DNA of 64,000 bases from Aliikangiella sp. G2MR2-5 (GTDB taxonomy: Bacteria; Pseudomonadota; Gammaproteobacteria; Enterobacterales; Kangiellaceae), in contig NZ_JADPQF010000005.1 of NCBI RefSeq assembly GCF_015687155.1, positions 1-64,000 on the forward strand, written 5' to 3'. A model generated the notes under the pieces. The model was not told where the DNA came from and searched no databases. It saw nothing but the letters and a program-made list of their open reading frames with translations. Within the stretch, counting starts at the first letter, position 1. Every line of letters begins with the position of its first letter. Below, in pieces: positions 18,501 through 27,080 of the stretch. A program made the translations under genes and the position numbers.

Positions 18501-18823
18501 AACTGCTTCGTATGCCTGTCAGCAAGTTGAAAGTCGATAGAGTTTTTGTGAATGGAATGGAAAATAGTAAAGAGTTAAGAACTATTGTTTCGGCAGTTAT
18601 CAATATGGCTCACACTCTGGGCTATGAAACAGTCGCTGAAGGCGTTGAAAATGAGGCACAGGTTCAAATTTTAAAAGAGTTAAACTGTGAATATATTCAG
18701 GGGTTTTATTATTATAAACCTCTGACATTGAAAGAATTTCAATTGGCTCTTAAACAGCAGGAGAAGGCTAATATTGGAGTCGATGGTCGATTACAAAAAA
18801 AAAGACCGTTAGAAGTTAAATAA
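15515..18823 (+). CDS. AmiC-like sensor with PAS, GGDEF and EAL domains
   Basis: A large cyclic di-GMP signalling protein. The N-terminal ~400 residues are a type 1 periplasmic-binding-protein fold of the branched-chain amino acid/amide/urea kind (IRLGLMPPLSG..., then DEVNEAGGVLGQKLELIIRDD). Two PAS-like regions follow, then a GGDEF domain with intact GGDEF at 17717-17731 and an EAL domain with intact EALLRW near 18101. The usual RxxD inhibitory site before GGDEF is GQGD here. No signal peptide or membrane helix is visible, so the binding domain is predicted to be cytoplasmic, as in AmiC. The start at 15515 has GAGG at a good distance; in-frame starts at 15497 and 15383 (GTG after AGGAGG) are alternatives. 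Confidence 0.85.
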   Translation: MDSFRKAEKDTIRLGLMPPLSGLVSLYGKEIMWAGQIACDEVNEAGGVLGQKLELIIRDDGSMPETAVPAAKALIERDKCVAIIGNLLSNSRISVAYQVANVYKVPYLNFSFYEGSIYSDYFFHFAALPNQQIDKMIPYVVENFGPKIYFAGSNYEWPRGSIDAAKRVLRKHNGTVVGERYIPMGELRRHVDGLLSELSCSGANVFVPYFAGADQQALLNEFSARGLKDRFTVVMGHYDEAMAATLLPEVREGFYSSNTYFMSLDTPENKNYLERLTKVRDVTSLAPSGNGILTNFGEGTYICVKAFAQALNEAGSTNADKLIEKLENICLVGPQGSITMDSRTHHATVNSYISKCNRDGVFEIVESFGALKPEIPEIYKPKFALESDRTPHRRALSSSGSGIIDFLSSEVTKKARQFSTAICILDLNDNILQVNVTFEKIWGDKERLSSCKGQDLWLDKKLYQNIILHLDEYGEWIGSIDANGMAGFIPDVQTSFEALHDNSGRRVGYKFTCLIPDELQQNSDKDSSTAKQIFSIADVAIIATDKEGNIVQLNRRACETFGYKESELLGESIHMLLPPRYRVTHKEYFEGFISGSESEVTMGKRGEISGYKKDGSIFPAEASISKFCYGEERYGVITLRDITRRKQEKERLVWKATHDPLTKLPNRALISERINQALSRAELSEGVVAILFIDIDEFKLINDSHGHDIGDQLLKVIGERILNCVGQGDVVARFGGDEFVILCESVADPEKVSYLAENLSKKISIPVVVDELELIVSSSIGIAYSDNNKHTQNDLLRMADAAMYVAKGEGRGKYKIFDESIHDNAKLNLQISSGLHSAIARKEFELRYQPIVNASTQCIIGAEALLRWYPAGCEISPAIFIPIAEITGTIKPIGHWVFQKACEDLVELEKQVSLHDDFYCSINLSAKQLNEPDIAQQFNQVARLHHLSPHNLLLEITETSLMSDVESNVRVLQQLNELGFGMAVDDFGTGYSSLAQLLRMPVSKLKVDRVFVNGMENSKELRTIVSAVINMAHTLGYETVAEGVENEAQVQILKELNCEYIQGFYYYKPLTLKEFQLALKQQEKANIGVDGRLQKKRPLEVK

Positions 18824-18880
18824 CATTTTTGAGCGTCGGACTGGAAAAGGTGAAATTTCACTTTTCGACTACTTAAAATA

Positions 18881-18909
18881 CCGCCAAAGTGCTTAATGCA
18901 TTTTGGCGG
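18881..18909. terminator. Bidirectional terminator between convergent genes
   Basis: CCGCCAAA ... TTTGGCGG (extended by GTGC/GCAT) forms a strong hairpin between two convergent genes. A second A-rich palindrome (AAAAGGTGAAATTTCACTTTT) lies 20 bases to the left. Confidence 0.6.
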
Positions 18910-18936
18910 CTACTTTGTTAAAGCTATCCAATAGAA

Positions 18937-19971
18937 TTAGATTTTGAGCTTCCAGCTCACTTTTTCTCCAGCAAAAAAAGGAACAATAGAACTTCCGTTT
19001 GGCAATGTAATTTCATCAGGAATCTTCCAGGCTTCTTTTATCAGAGTAACTGTGTCGTTATTTCTCGGAAGACCATAAAAGTCAGGACCGTGAGTACTTG
19101 CAAATCCTTCCAGTTTATCAATGATTCCCAGCTCTTCGAAACAATGAGCGTATAACTCAATCGCACTCCAGGCGCTGTAACAACCTGCACACCCACATGC
19201 AGACTCTTTACGATGCTTTTCATGAGGAGCAGAGTCTGTGCCGAGGAAAAATTTGCTTGAGCCGGTCACTACCGCATCTTGCAGTGCCTGCTGGTGAATA
19301 TTTCTTTTAAGTACCGGAAGGCAGAAATTGTGAGGACGAATGCCGCCAACCAGCAAATCATTACGATTTAACAGGAGATGTTGTGGGGTAATTGTTGCTG
19401 CAATTTTATCGGATGACTGGGCAACAAACTCAACCGCATCTTTGGTTGTAATATGCTCCAGTACCACGCGAAGCGATGGAAAATCCTGGACTATTTTTTG
19501 TAGCTTTTGTTCGATAAATACTTTTTCACGATCAAAAATATCAATATGACTTTCAGTTACTTCGCCATGAACCAGTAAAAGCATATCCTGTTCGGCCATG
19601 GCTTCAAAAACCGGATTGAGAGCATCCAGTTGACTGACTGCTGCATCCGAATTAGTCGTCGCTCCAGCTGGATAAAGCTTGGCGGCGATTACGCCTGCTT
19701 TTTTGGCGTCAATAATATCCTGTTTGGTCGTTTCGTTGGTCAGGTAAATGGTCATCAACGGGGTAAAGTTTTGTTCGGCCGGAATTGCCGCTTCAATTCG
19801 GCTCTTATATTCCATTGCCATTTGTGCGTTAACCACAGGCGGCACCAGGTTGGGCATCACTATCGCTCGTCGAAAGCAGCGAGCAGTCGCCGGAACCGTT
19901 TCTTTGAGCATATCGCCATCGCGAAAATGCAGGTGCCAATCGTCGGGTGCAATGATGGTTAGTTCATTCAT
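18937..19971 (-). CDS. pyrC: Dihydroorotase
   Basis: PyrC cyclises N-carbamoyl-aspartate to dihydroorotate, the third step of pyrimidine synthesis, in the cytoplasm. The 344-residue length is that of the class II enzyme of E. coli. The N-terminal metal-binding HLHFRDG motif (about residues 13-19) and the downstream [20 protein letters not shown] and GCAGCYSA segments are typical. It is a housekeeping gene lying between the two halves of the nir genes and is not expected to belong to that pathway. It is followed by a shared bidirectional terminator. Confidence 0.95.
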   Translation of the reverse strand: MNELTIIAPDDWHLHFRDGDMLKETVPATARCFRRAIVMPNLVPPVVNAQMAMEYKSRIEAAIPAEQNFTPLMTIYLTNETTKQDIIDAKKAGVIAAKLYPAGATTNSDAAVSQLDALNPVFEAMAEQDMLLLVHGEVTESHIDIFDREKVFIEQKLQKIVQDFPSLRVVLEHITTKDAVEFVAQSSDKIAATITPQHLLLNRNDLLVGGIRPHNFCLPVLKRNIHQQALQDAVVTGSSKFFLGTDSAPHEKHRKESACGCAGCYSAWSAIELYAHCFEELGIIDKLEGFASTHGPDFYGLPRNNDTVTLIKEAWKIPDEITLPNGSSIVPFFAGEKVSWKLKI

Positions 19972-20027
19972 AGGTAAATTTTTGCTCTTTCAATTTAATG
20001 GTTTAATTGTATTGCAGGCTTCCAACT

Positions 20028-22313
20028 TTAGCGACGTTTTCCGCCAGCCGTGTTAGCGGAGCGACGACTCGCCGAGCCTGTGCGACGATTTCTATTTTTT
20101 GAAAAACTTCTCGTTTTTTCGCCGGCTTTGTTGGCAGATGGTTTACCTTTGTGATGGCCTTTAATTATCGGATCATTCACCGGGATAAGCTGGTTAGGAC
20201 CATCACCAATCAGCTCCTCTCGATTTAACTTTTTTAACGCCTGTCTCAGTAAAGGCCAGCTTCGATGATCATGATAGCGCAAAAATGCTTTTTGAACCCT
20301 ACGCTGCTCAAGATCTTTGATAGAGTCGACTGATTCGCTTTTGTAAGTCACTTTCTTCAGTGGATTTTTCCCTGAGTGGTACATGGCAGTGGCCAGTGAC
20401 ATCGGAGAGGGATAGAAGGTTTGTACCTGATCCACTCGGAATTTATTTTTCTTCAACCAGAGCGCGAGATTCAACATATCTTCGTCATCGCACCCGGGGT
20501 GCGCGGCAATAAAGTAAGGGATCAAATATTGCTCTTTGCCGGCTTCTTTGGAAAATTGGTCAAACATACGCTTGAAATCATCGTAGGTTTTCATTTCCGG
20601 TTTCATCATTTTGTCGAGCGTATTTTTCTCGCTGTGTTCCGGCGCTATTTTTAAGTATCCACCTACATGATGAGTCACCAGTTCTCTGACATACTCAGGA
20701 TCTTCTACCGCCAGATCATATCTGAGCCCTGAAGCAATTGCGACGCGTTTAACTCCCGGGATCGCTCGCGCTTTCCGATAGAGCTCGGTGGTTTGTTTAT
20801 GATCAGTTATCAGGTTTTTGCAAATCGTTGGAAATACACAGGATAGCTTACGACAGTTTCGTTGTATTTCATCGTCCTTACAGTTCAGGTGATACATGTT
20901 GGCAGTGGGGCCGCCCAGATCGGATACGGTGCCGGTAAAGCCGGGGACCTTGTCGCGCATATCTTCAATTTCGTTCAGCACCGACTGTTGCGAGCGACTT
21001 TGAATTACCCGGCCTTCGTGTTCGGTAATAGAGCAAAAAGTACAACCTCCAAAACAGCCGCGCATGATATTGACTGAAAACCGAATCATTTCATAGGCAG
21101 GAATACGAGCATCGCCGTAAGTTGGATGAGGAACTCTTTCATATTCCAGGTCAAACACACCATCTATCTCGTCAGTATTGAGCGGGATAGGAGGGGTATT
21201 GATCCAGACTTCCTTGGTTCCGTGTTTTTGCACCAGAGTATGGGCGTTGTGCGGGTTGGACTCCAGATGCAATATTCTTGATGCATGGGCGTAAAGCGCA
21301 GAGTCGCTGCGAATTTTTTCAAAGGAAGGCAGGCGAATCACTGTCCGGGTTCGCTCCAGCCCTTTTTTACCCATTAGCGGCATAGGGACAACTTTTATCG
21401 GAATATTTGCCGGGTCGTCAATTTCTGAGCGGACCTGGTCCTGTTTACTCTGGCAGCTAGCAGATTGCGGATCTTCATATTCGTAGGGATTTGCCTCGAA
21501 TGGGTTGGGAATATCCTTCAGATTGCCGGGCCAATCGATACGGGTGGAGTCAACTACCGTCCATCCTTGTGGTACTTCATCTCTGACGACTGCAGTGCCC
21601 GGGACATCCGTAATTTCCGAAATATCGCGACCCATCGATATTTGATGGGCGATCTCCGCCATAGCGCGCTCGGCATTACCGTAAAGCAGAATATCGGCAG
21701 CAGAATCGATGAGAATGGAACGGCGAACTTCATCACTCCAGTAATCATACTGAGCTATTCGACGCAGGCTGGCTTCGATACCGCCTATTACCGTAGGAAT
21801 CCCGGGATAGACCGCCTTAATTTTCTGGGTATAGACGATAACCGAACGGTCTGGACGCTTACCTGCCTCTCCATGAGGTGTGTAGGCATCGTCATTCCTG
21901 ACTTTCTTATCTGCGGTATACCGATTGATCATTGAGTCCATGTTGCCTGCTGTAATACCGAAAAACAGGTTCGGCTCTCCCAATACTTTGAAAGATTCAG
22001 GATTATTCCAGTCTGGCTGAGAAATGATGCCGACTCGAAACCCCTGGGACTCGAGAAAACGACCGATGACGGCCATGCCAAAGCTAGGGTGATCAACGTA
22101 AGCATCACCGGTTACAATGATAATATCGCAACTATCCCAGCCCAACTCATCCATTTCCGCTTTACTCATGGGCAGGAATTTGGCGCGGCCATAGCATTCA
22201 GCCCAGTATTTTGGGTAGGAAAAGAGGTGTTTATCGGCTTTGATCATCGAAATTTCGGCAAAATACGGCAGTGTTATTACTTCGGGCGCGTATTCTCTCA
22301 GAATCTGGCTCAA
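20028..22313 (-). CDS. YgiQ-family radical SAM protein
   Basis: A 761-residue radical SAM enzyme of the YgiQ family (UPF0313), widespread in bacteria but without an established reaction. The N-terminal part (about 1-330) is cobalamin-binding-like and includes [23 protein letters not shown]. The central radical SAM domain has the iron-sulfur CxxxCxxC in [18 protein letters not shown] (about residue 405). The extreme C-terminus is basic and rich in Lys, Arg and Ser (about 715-761), suggesting contact with nucleic acid. It lies 56 bases upstream of pyrC on the same strand. Function in this organism is unknown. Confidence 0.9.
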   Translation of the reverse strand: MSQILREYAPEVITLPYFAEISMIKADKHLFSYPKYWAECYGRAKFLPMSKAEMDELGWDSCDIIIVTGDAYVDHPSFGMAVIGRFLESQGFRVGIISQPDWNNPESFKVLGEPNLFFGITAGNMDSMINRYTADKKVRNDDAYTPHGEAGKRPDRSVIVYTQKIKAVYPGIPTVIGGIEASLRRIAQYDYWSDEVRRSILIDSAADILLYGNAERAMAEIAHQISMGRDISEITDVPGTAVVRDEVPQGWTVVDSTRIDWPGNLKDIPNPFEANPYEYEDPQSASCQSKQDQVRSEIDDPANIPIKVVPMPLMGKKGLERTRTVIRLPSFEKIRSDSALYAHASRILHLESNPHNAHTLVQKHGTKEVWINTPPIPLNTDEIDGVFDLEYERVPHPTYGDARIPAYEMIRFSVNIMRGCFGGCTFCSITEHEGRVIQSRSQQSVLNEIEDMRDKVPGFTGTVSDLGGPTANMYHLNCKDDEIQRNCRKLSCVFPTICKNLITDHKQTTELYRKARAIPGVKRVAIASGLRYDLAVEDPEYVRELVTHHVGGYLKIAPEHSEKNTLDKMMKPEMKTYDDFKRMFDQFSKEAGKEQYLIPYFIAAHPGCDDEDMLNLALWLKKNKFRVDQVQTFYPSPMSLATAMYHSGKNPLKKVTYKSESVDSIKDLEQRRVQKAFLRYHDHRSWPLLRQALKKLNREELIGDGPNQLIPVNDPIIKGHHKGKPSANKAGEKTRSFSKNRNRRTGSASRRSANTAGGKRR

Positions 22314-22438
22314 TTTGCACTAGCTGTTCAAAAAATAACCTGTTTCTGAGCTTGCCTTAGCCTGACGAGTAACTTCTACATAATATGCTATCTCTTAACC
22401 ACAAAGCTTGTATTGGACTCAACCGTCAATTATTTCAC

Positions 22439-23326
22439 TCAAGCATCAATAATAGGTATTGGTGCTATTGTCATCGTTTGTTCGGCAGATACTGAGATGT
22501 AGGTATTTCTCTCCATCTTTTTCCAGCAGTCAGGACATGAGGATAGAGGCTCTGATGCGATGATGGTCGGCAGGTTTGACTGATTGGAAGTGGAGTTCTT
22601 CGATATGTCTGGTGGTGAAAACCAGGTTCTCTTACTACTGCCAAGTATCTTTCCCTGAAAATAAAAAAGTGAAGCAGGCTTCTCTTTAACCAGACTTGAA
22701 AAGCGAGTAACCGTTGTTGTTTTGCCGTTACTAACAGCAAAATTCATCTGTGCGTTACTTTCTATTCCAAGCTTTATTCGGTACCAGCAAATTTTGCTGA
22801 TGACCTCAAACAGTGCTTGATTCATTTGCTCCTGGCTAGCATCTTGCCTGAACTGGATTTCATCAAGGAAAAGAGCAAATGCATATTCAGAATCGGTATT
22901 ACCCTGAATGGTCAAATAGGCTTTCTGTGACAGTGCCCCGGCAATTGTTTGCTTCATAAGATAAAAATCTTCGAGCCATCCGTTATGCATCCACATAAAA
23001 TTTCCCCAACGAAATGGATGACAATTAGTTCGTGTTACCGGTAAGTCCGGTGAAGCATCGCGTACATGAGCAAAAAATAGAGAGGTTTGAATCTTCGAAC
23101 TGATAGACAACAGGTTTTCATTGTTCCAGGCTGGCTCGATGCTTTTAAACATTCCAGGTTCAGGATCTGAGTGTACGGGATACCAGCCTAATCCAAATCC
23201 ATCCCCATTAACTGGTTCGGACCTCTGCTGAGCGTGTCTGCTTTGATGAACCAAAGAATACTCGGTTTCAAAAACGAGTCGCTGAGGTAGAATAGGTTGT
23301 CCCTGATAACAAACGAAACGGCACAC
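22439..23326 (-). CDS. Class II glutamine amidotransferase (YafJ/EgtC-like)
   Basis: A 295-residue protein of the N-terminal nucleophile glutaminase family. The catalytic Cys2 is exposed after removal of the initial Met (MCRFVCYQG). Other hallmarks are NGDGFGLGWY, RDASPDLPVTRTNCHPF, MWMHNGW and QGNTDSEYAFAL. The family includes YafJ (unknown role) and EgtC, which removes the glutamyl group in ergothioneine synthesis. As egtB and egtD are in the window, an EgtC role is possible, but this gene is 18 kb away and not linked to them, so the substrate stays open. The gene is alone on the minus strand, 125 bases upstream of the ygiQ-type gene. Confidence 0.85.
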   Translation of the reverse strand: MCRFVCYQGQPILPQRLVFETEYSLVHQSRHAQQRSEPVNGDGFGLGWYPVHSDPEPGMFKSIEPAWNNENLLSISSKIQTSLFFAHVRDASPDLPVTRTNCHPFRWGNFMWMHNGWLEDFYLMKQTIAGALSQKAYLTIQGNTDSEYAFALFLDEIQFRQDASQEQMNQALFEVISKICWYRIKLGIESNAQMNFAVSNGKTTTVTRFSSLVKEKPASLFYFQGKILGSSKRTWFSPPDISKNSTSNQSNLPTIIASEPLSSCPDCWKKMERNTYISVSAEQTMTIAPIPIIDA

Positions 23327-23522
23327 AAAATAACTCCAAAAGGTCCGGTAAATAGTCCCGCCAACTCTAATAGATTTTAGTCCATAAAGTTAGAAGAAAA
23401 TTAGATTTTCCTTATTTGTTTGCTAAAGACTCATTTTGAATAACTAGAAGCTCAGTCTAAAGCCAATATTTTGATTAAATTCATATTAATATTGGAAAAT
23501 AGCCTGATGGTGATAAAACGGG

Positions 23523-23548
23523 AAAAAAAAGACCCCAGGAATGGGGTC
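23523..23548 (-). terminator. Rho-independent terminator of cysG
   Basis: On the minus strand, GACCCCA-TTCC-TGGGGTC is followed by eight T residues, 31 bases after the cysG stop. This is a textbook intrinsic terminator. Confidence 0.85.
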
Positions 23549-23578
23549 TGAAAAATGTAAATGAAAACTAAATTAAAT

Positions 23579-25015
23579 TCAGGCTGTTCTTTCTAGTGCC
23601 AAATTTCCATGCGCTTCAGCTAATGGTTGAGACCGGTTCTCCTGAGATAAGGTCTCATGAAGGTTTATTACTTCTCCAACGACAATCAATGCCGGTGAAA
23701 TGATATTTTTTTGTCGCGAAACTCGCTCAATTGTTTCAAGGTTACCAATCGCAATTTTCTGATTTGTACGAGTAGCATTCTGAATTAAAGCTACCGGGGT
23801 CTCCCCTGGAAGCCCGTGTGAGGTAAGTTCTCTCGCTATAGTTTTTAGTCCTGATAAGCCCATGTAAATGACTAGTGTTTGACCTGGTTGAGCAAGTGCT
23901 TTCCAGTTTAGATCGCAAGTGTCATTTTTTAAATGTCCAGTAACAAAGGTCACACTGTGGGCGTAATCTCTATGAGTTAGTGGTATGCCGCAGTAAGTTG
24001 ATGCGCCTGCAGCTGAAGTGATCCCTGGTACAACTTGAAAGGGAATATTTCGCTTTACGAGCTCTTCTGCTTCTTCACCTCCTCGACCAAAGATAAAAGG
24101 ATCCCCGCCTTTTAATCTAAGTACTCTGTGACCTTTTTCAGCATATTCAAGAAGTAGTTTATTGATATCGCTTTGCGGTACACAATGAAACTTTGACTTT
24201 TTACCAACGTAAATTTTTTGAGCATCTCGGCGAGTAAGGTCAAGAATTTCTGGAGTTACCAGACGATCATAGATAACAACATCAGCCTGTTGCATCAAAC
24301 GAAGTGCTTTAAATGTGAGTAGTTCCGGATCGCCTGGACCGGCACCGACCAAATATACTTCTCCTCTAGTCTCCTGAGCAAAACTCCTGGCTGCCAGTTT
24401 TTGCTGGAGTAAAGCTTCAGCTCTCTCAAATTTTCCTTCAAAAATTGTATGAGCAATTTTACCTTCGAATACAGATTCCCAAAAATCTCGGCGCTGATTA
24501 GTATTACTGAAAACGGATTTTACTTTTGCACGATACTTTTGTGCCAATTCAGCCAGCTTGCCATATTGAAACGGAATAATAGATTCAATCTTGGCCCTGA
24601 GAAGACGACCTAAAACTGGTGCGTTACCATTGCTACAAACAGCTATTGTCATCGGCCCTCTTTCAACAATGGCGGGAAATATAAAAGTACAAAGGTCTGG
24701 ATTGTCAACAACGTTTACGGGTATCGAGGCGTCTTTTGCACTTTGATATACTTGTTTATTGACGCTTCTATCATTTGTTGCTGCGATTACGAGAACTTTG
24801 TTTAGTAGATGAGAAGGATTAAAACATTCTCGAATTAACTCACACTTTTCCTGGTGCTTAAGTTCAAGGACTTCGTCACTGAACTCTGGAGCTGCGATAC
24901 TGACACACGCTCCCGCTCTTAACAGCGCATTGGCTTTTCGAAAAGCGATTTCTCCACCGCCCACAACCAGGCAGGATTTATTTTTGATATCCATGAACAA
25001 TGGAAAATAGTCCAT
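23579..25015 (-). CDS. cysG: Siroheme synthase CysG (trifunctional)
   Basis: CysG makes siroheme from uroporphyrinogen III through methylation, oxidation and iron insertion. The N-terminal half (1-~205) has the NAD-binding GGGEIAFRKA motif and the precorrin-2 dehydrogenase/ferrochelatase domain. The C-terminal half (about 218-460) is the methyltransferase, with VYLVGAGPGDPELLTFKALR and the RLKGGDPFIFGRGGEE block. At 478 residues it matches full-length CysG. It is divergent from nirS and has its own FNR-type box. There is no separate nirE (methyltransferase for heme d1) in the window, so CysG probably supplies both siroheme and the heme d1 precursor. Confidence 0.93.
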   Translation of the reverse strand: MDYFPLFMDIKNKSCLVVGGGEIAFRKANALLRAGACVSIAAPEFSDEVLELKHQEKCELIRECFNPSHLLNKVLVIAATNDRSVNKQVYQSAKDASIPVNVVDNPDLCTFIFPAIVERGPMTIAVCSNGNAPVLGRLLRAKIESIIPFQYGKLAELAQKYRAKVKSVFSNTNQRRDFWESVFEGKIAHTIFEGKFERAEALLQQKLAARSFAQETRGEVYLVGAGPGDPELLTFKALRLMQQADVVIYDRLVTPEILDLTRRDAQKIYVGKKSKFHCVPQSDINKLLLEYAEKGHRVLRLKGGDPFIFGRGGEEAEELVKRNIPFQVVPGITSAAGASTYCGIPLTHRDYAHSVTFVTGHLKNDTCDLNWKALAQPGQTLVIYMGLSGLKTIARELTSHGLPGETPVALIQNATRTNQKIAIGNLETIERVSRQKNIISPALIVVGEVINLHETLSQENRSQPLAEAHGNLALERTA

Positions 25016-25078
25016 CCTGTTATTCTCTCTGTTGCAATTTTTGTGTTAACCAGCTTACTACGCTTACTTAAAGATACA

Positions 25079-25092
25079 TTGATTTGAGTCAA
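25079..25092 (-). promoter_or_regulatory. FNR/Dnr-type box upstream of cysG
   Basis: TTGAT-TTGA-GTCAA matches the FNR/Dnr consensus at 9 of 10 positions. Reading toward cysG, a TAGTAA -10-like hexamer (complement of 25055-25060) places the start about 38 bases from the box centre, close to class II geometry. The box is 64 bases before the cysG ATG. Confidence 0.55.
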
Positions 25093-25195
25093 CAGATAGG
25101 GGGCAACAGGTGTTTTTGCTATACAGAAAATAATTTGCTTGTGAGTTTGATTATAAATCCCCTAAAAAAATTGTGGAAAATCAGCGGTGTATATA

Positions 25196-25236
25196 TTGAT
25201 TTTGATCAAAGTGATGGTAAGTGGCAGGCGTATGAT
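25196..25236 (+). promoter_or_regulatory. Perfect FNR/Dnr box and promoter of nirS
   Basis: TTGAT-TTTG-ATCAA at 25196-25209 is a perfect 10 of 10 match to the FNR/ANR/Dnr consensus. TATGAT at 25231-25236 is a good -10, giving a start about 40 bases from the box centre, as in class II activation. It lies 100 bases before the nirS ATG and inside the longer upstream reading frame, which supports the internal start. Confidence 0.8.
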
Positions 25237-25308
25237 GAGTCTCGAGTTAATCAAATTAATTTGTTGAACCACTCAATTTTATATTCCAAACAAACGAGGG
25301 GATTAGTC

Positions 25309-26937
25309 ATGAAAAAGACAAAGGTAGGTCTCTCTGCACTGGGGATGGCTGCCGGGCTGTTTGCATCAGGTATTAGTATGAATGCATTTGCAGCAGCGCC
25401 AACTTTATCTGAGGCAGAATTTGAAAAGGCAAAAACGCTTTATTTCCAGCGCTGTGCTGGTTGTCATGGTGTTTTGCGTAAAGGTGCTACAGGTAAAAAT
25501 CTTGAACCAAAATCTACACTGAAACTTGGCCAGAAACGCTTAGAAAAAATTATTGCCTACGGCACAGAAGGCGGCATGAACAACTTTGATGACATTTTTA
25601 CCAAAGATGAAATCAAACTTGTTTCGACTTATATCCAGATGGAACCTCCAGTGCCACCAGAAATGTCTTTAGATATGATGAAAAAGCGCACTAAACAATT
25701 TGTTGCTTTGAAGGACTATCCCACAAAGCCATTACACACTCGTAATTGGCAAAATTTCTTCGTTGTTATCGAACGAGATGCGGGTAAAGCTGCGATCATT
25801 GATGGTGATACGAAAGAAGTAGTCGCTCATCTTGATACAGGTTATGCGGTCCATGTTATTAAAGGAACAGAGCATCATAAAACTCAGCACGCAAAAGATG
25901 TTGGTCGTTTCTGGTATACCATTGGTCGTGATGGACGAGTAAATAAAATAGACCTTTGGCAAACGCCAGACAAAATGTTAGTTGCTGAAACTCAAATGGC
26001 ATATGATGCACGAGATATTGCGGTATCAGGAGACGGTAAATATGTTATCGCGGGTGGTTACTGGCCTGCGCATTTTGTCATTATGGATGCGGATACGTTA
26101 GAGCCTCTTAAAGTTGTTTCAACTCGTGGTTATAACACTAAAGGTGAGTTTATTAACGAAGCGCGTGTTGCAGCAATCTACACAACGCCTAATGAACCAA
26201 CGTTCCTTGTTGCGGTTAAAGAACTAGGACAAATGTGGCAAGTTGATTATCGTGATTTAGATAATCTGCGTATCGAACAAATTAACTCAGCTGAGTTCTT
26301 GCACGATGGGTTCTTCGATCCGACTGGTCGTTATTTCCAAATTGCGGCTAATGCTTCCAATAAAATGGTGATTGTTGATACCAAGGATCGCAAGCTCGAG
26401 AAAATGATCGATGTTGACAAGCTTCCACATCCAGGTCCTGGCGCTAACTGGGTTGATGACAAATGCGGTCCTGTTGGTGGTACTACTCACCTGGGCGTAG
26501 GTCTGGTTTCTGTTTGGGGCAATGATCCAATGAACCATCCTGACCAAGCTTGGAAACTTTGTTATGAAGTCGAAACTGACGGCGCAGGCGTATTCATCCG
26601 CACTCATGAAAATTCTCAATACGTATGGGCTGATCAGTTGAAACATCCTGAGCCTGAAGTTCAACAGTCTGTACAAGTTTTCGATAAGAAAACTCGTAAA
26701 ATTGTTAAAACCATCCGTGTGACTGAAGAGAAAGGTAAAGCGGCACTTCACATTGAATTCAATAAAGGTGGTAGTGAGGTTTGGGTATCAGTCTGGAACA
26801 GAAGTGACAACAAGAATCCAACCGGTGAAATCGTAGTCTACGATTCTAAAACTCTTAAAGAGAAGCATCGTATTAAAGGCTTAACGACTCCAACAGGTAA
26901 GTTCAACGTGTTCAATCGCTCTAACCATAAAACTTAA
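25309..26937 (+). CDS. nirS: Cytochrome cd1 nitrite reductase NirS
   Basis: NirS reduces nitrite to nitric oxide in the periplasm, the defining step of denitrification. From the ATG at 25309 (after ACGAGGGG) the protein is 542 residues: a signal peptide (about 1-28, ending NAFA-A), a cytochrome c domain with heme motif CAGCH at 49-53, and the d1-heme eight-bladed propeller (about 130-540). The open frame extends up to 25084, but that stretch contains the FNR box and has no signal-peptide character, so the shorter start is preferred. It is divergent from cysG, followed by a strong terminator, then by a NirT-like cytochrome gene. It depends on the heme d1 operon at 7.5-14.1 kb. Confidence 0.93.
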   Translation: MKKTKVGLSALGMAAGLFASGISMNAFAAAPTLSEAEFEKAKTLYFQRCAGCHGVLRKGATGKNLEPKSTLKLGQKRLEKIIAYGTEGGMNNFDDIFTKDEIKLVSTYIQMEPPVPPEMSLDMMKKRTKQFVALKDYPTKPLHTRNWQNFFVVIERDAGKAAIIDGDTKEVVAHLDTGYAVHVIKGTEHHKTQHAKDVGRFWYTIGRDGRVNKIDLWQTPDKMLVAETQMAYDARDIAVSGDGKYVIAGGYWPAHFVIMDADTLEPLKVVSTRGYNTKGEFINEARVAAIYTTPNEPTFLVAVKELGQMWQVDYRDLDNLRIEQINSAEFLHDGFFDPTGRYFQIAANASNKMVIVDTKDRKLEKMIDVDKLPHPGPGANWVDDKCGPVGGTTHLGVGLVSVWGNDPMNHPDQAWKLCYEVETDGAGVFIRTHENSQYVWADQLKHPEPEVQQSVQVFDKKTRKIVKTIRVTEEKGKAALHIEFNKGGSEVWVSVWNRSDNKNPTGEIVVYDSKTLKEKHRIKGLTTPTGKFNVFNRSNHKT

Positions 26938-26956
26938 TTAATACAACTAGACAAAT

Positions 26957-26990
26957 AAGCGGGTGTGGCATTAGTCACACCTCGCTTTTT
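26957..26990 (+). terminator. Rho-independent terminator of nirS
   Basis: AAGCGGGTGTG ... CACACCTCGCTTTTT forms a stable stem ending in five T residues, 20 bases after the nirS stop. The next gene may be reached by read-through or have its own promoter. Confidence 0.75.
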
Positions 26991-27080
26991 AGAATTGAAA
27001 GTTAATCGAAAGAAAGACCAATAAAAATAATGTTGCGGTATTAAAGTTAAATAGGCTGCCTCTTGTAAGGAGCATAAAAG

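Noticed and set aside
25084-25308. N-terminal extension of NirS by 75 codons
   Set aside because: The stretch contains the FNR box and promoter, lacks signal-peptide character, and the ATG at 25309 has a good ribosome site and opens on a clean signal peptide.
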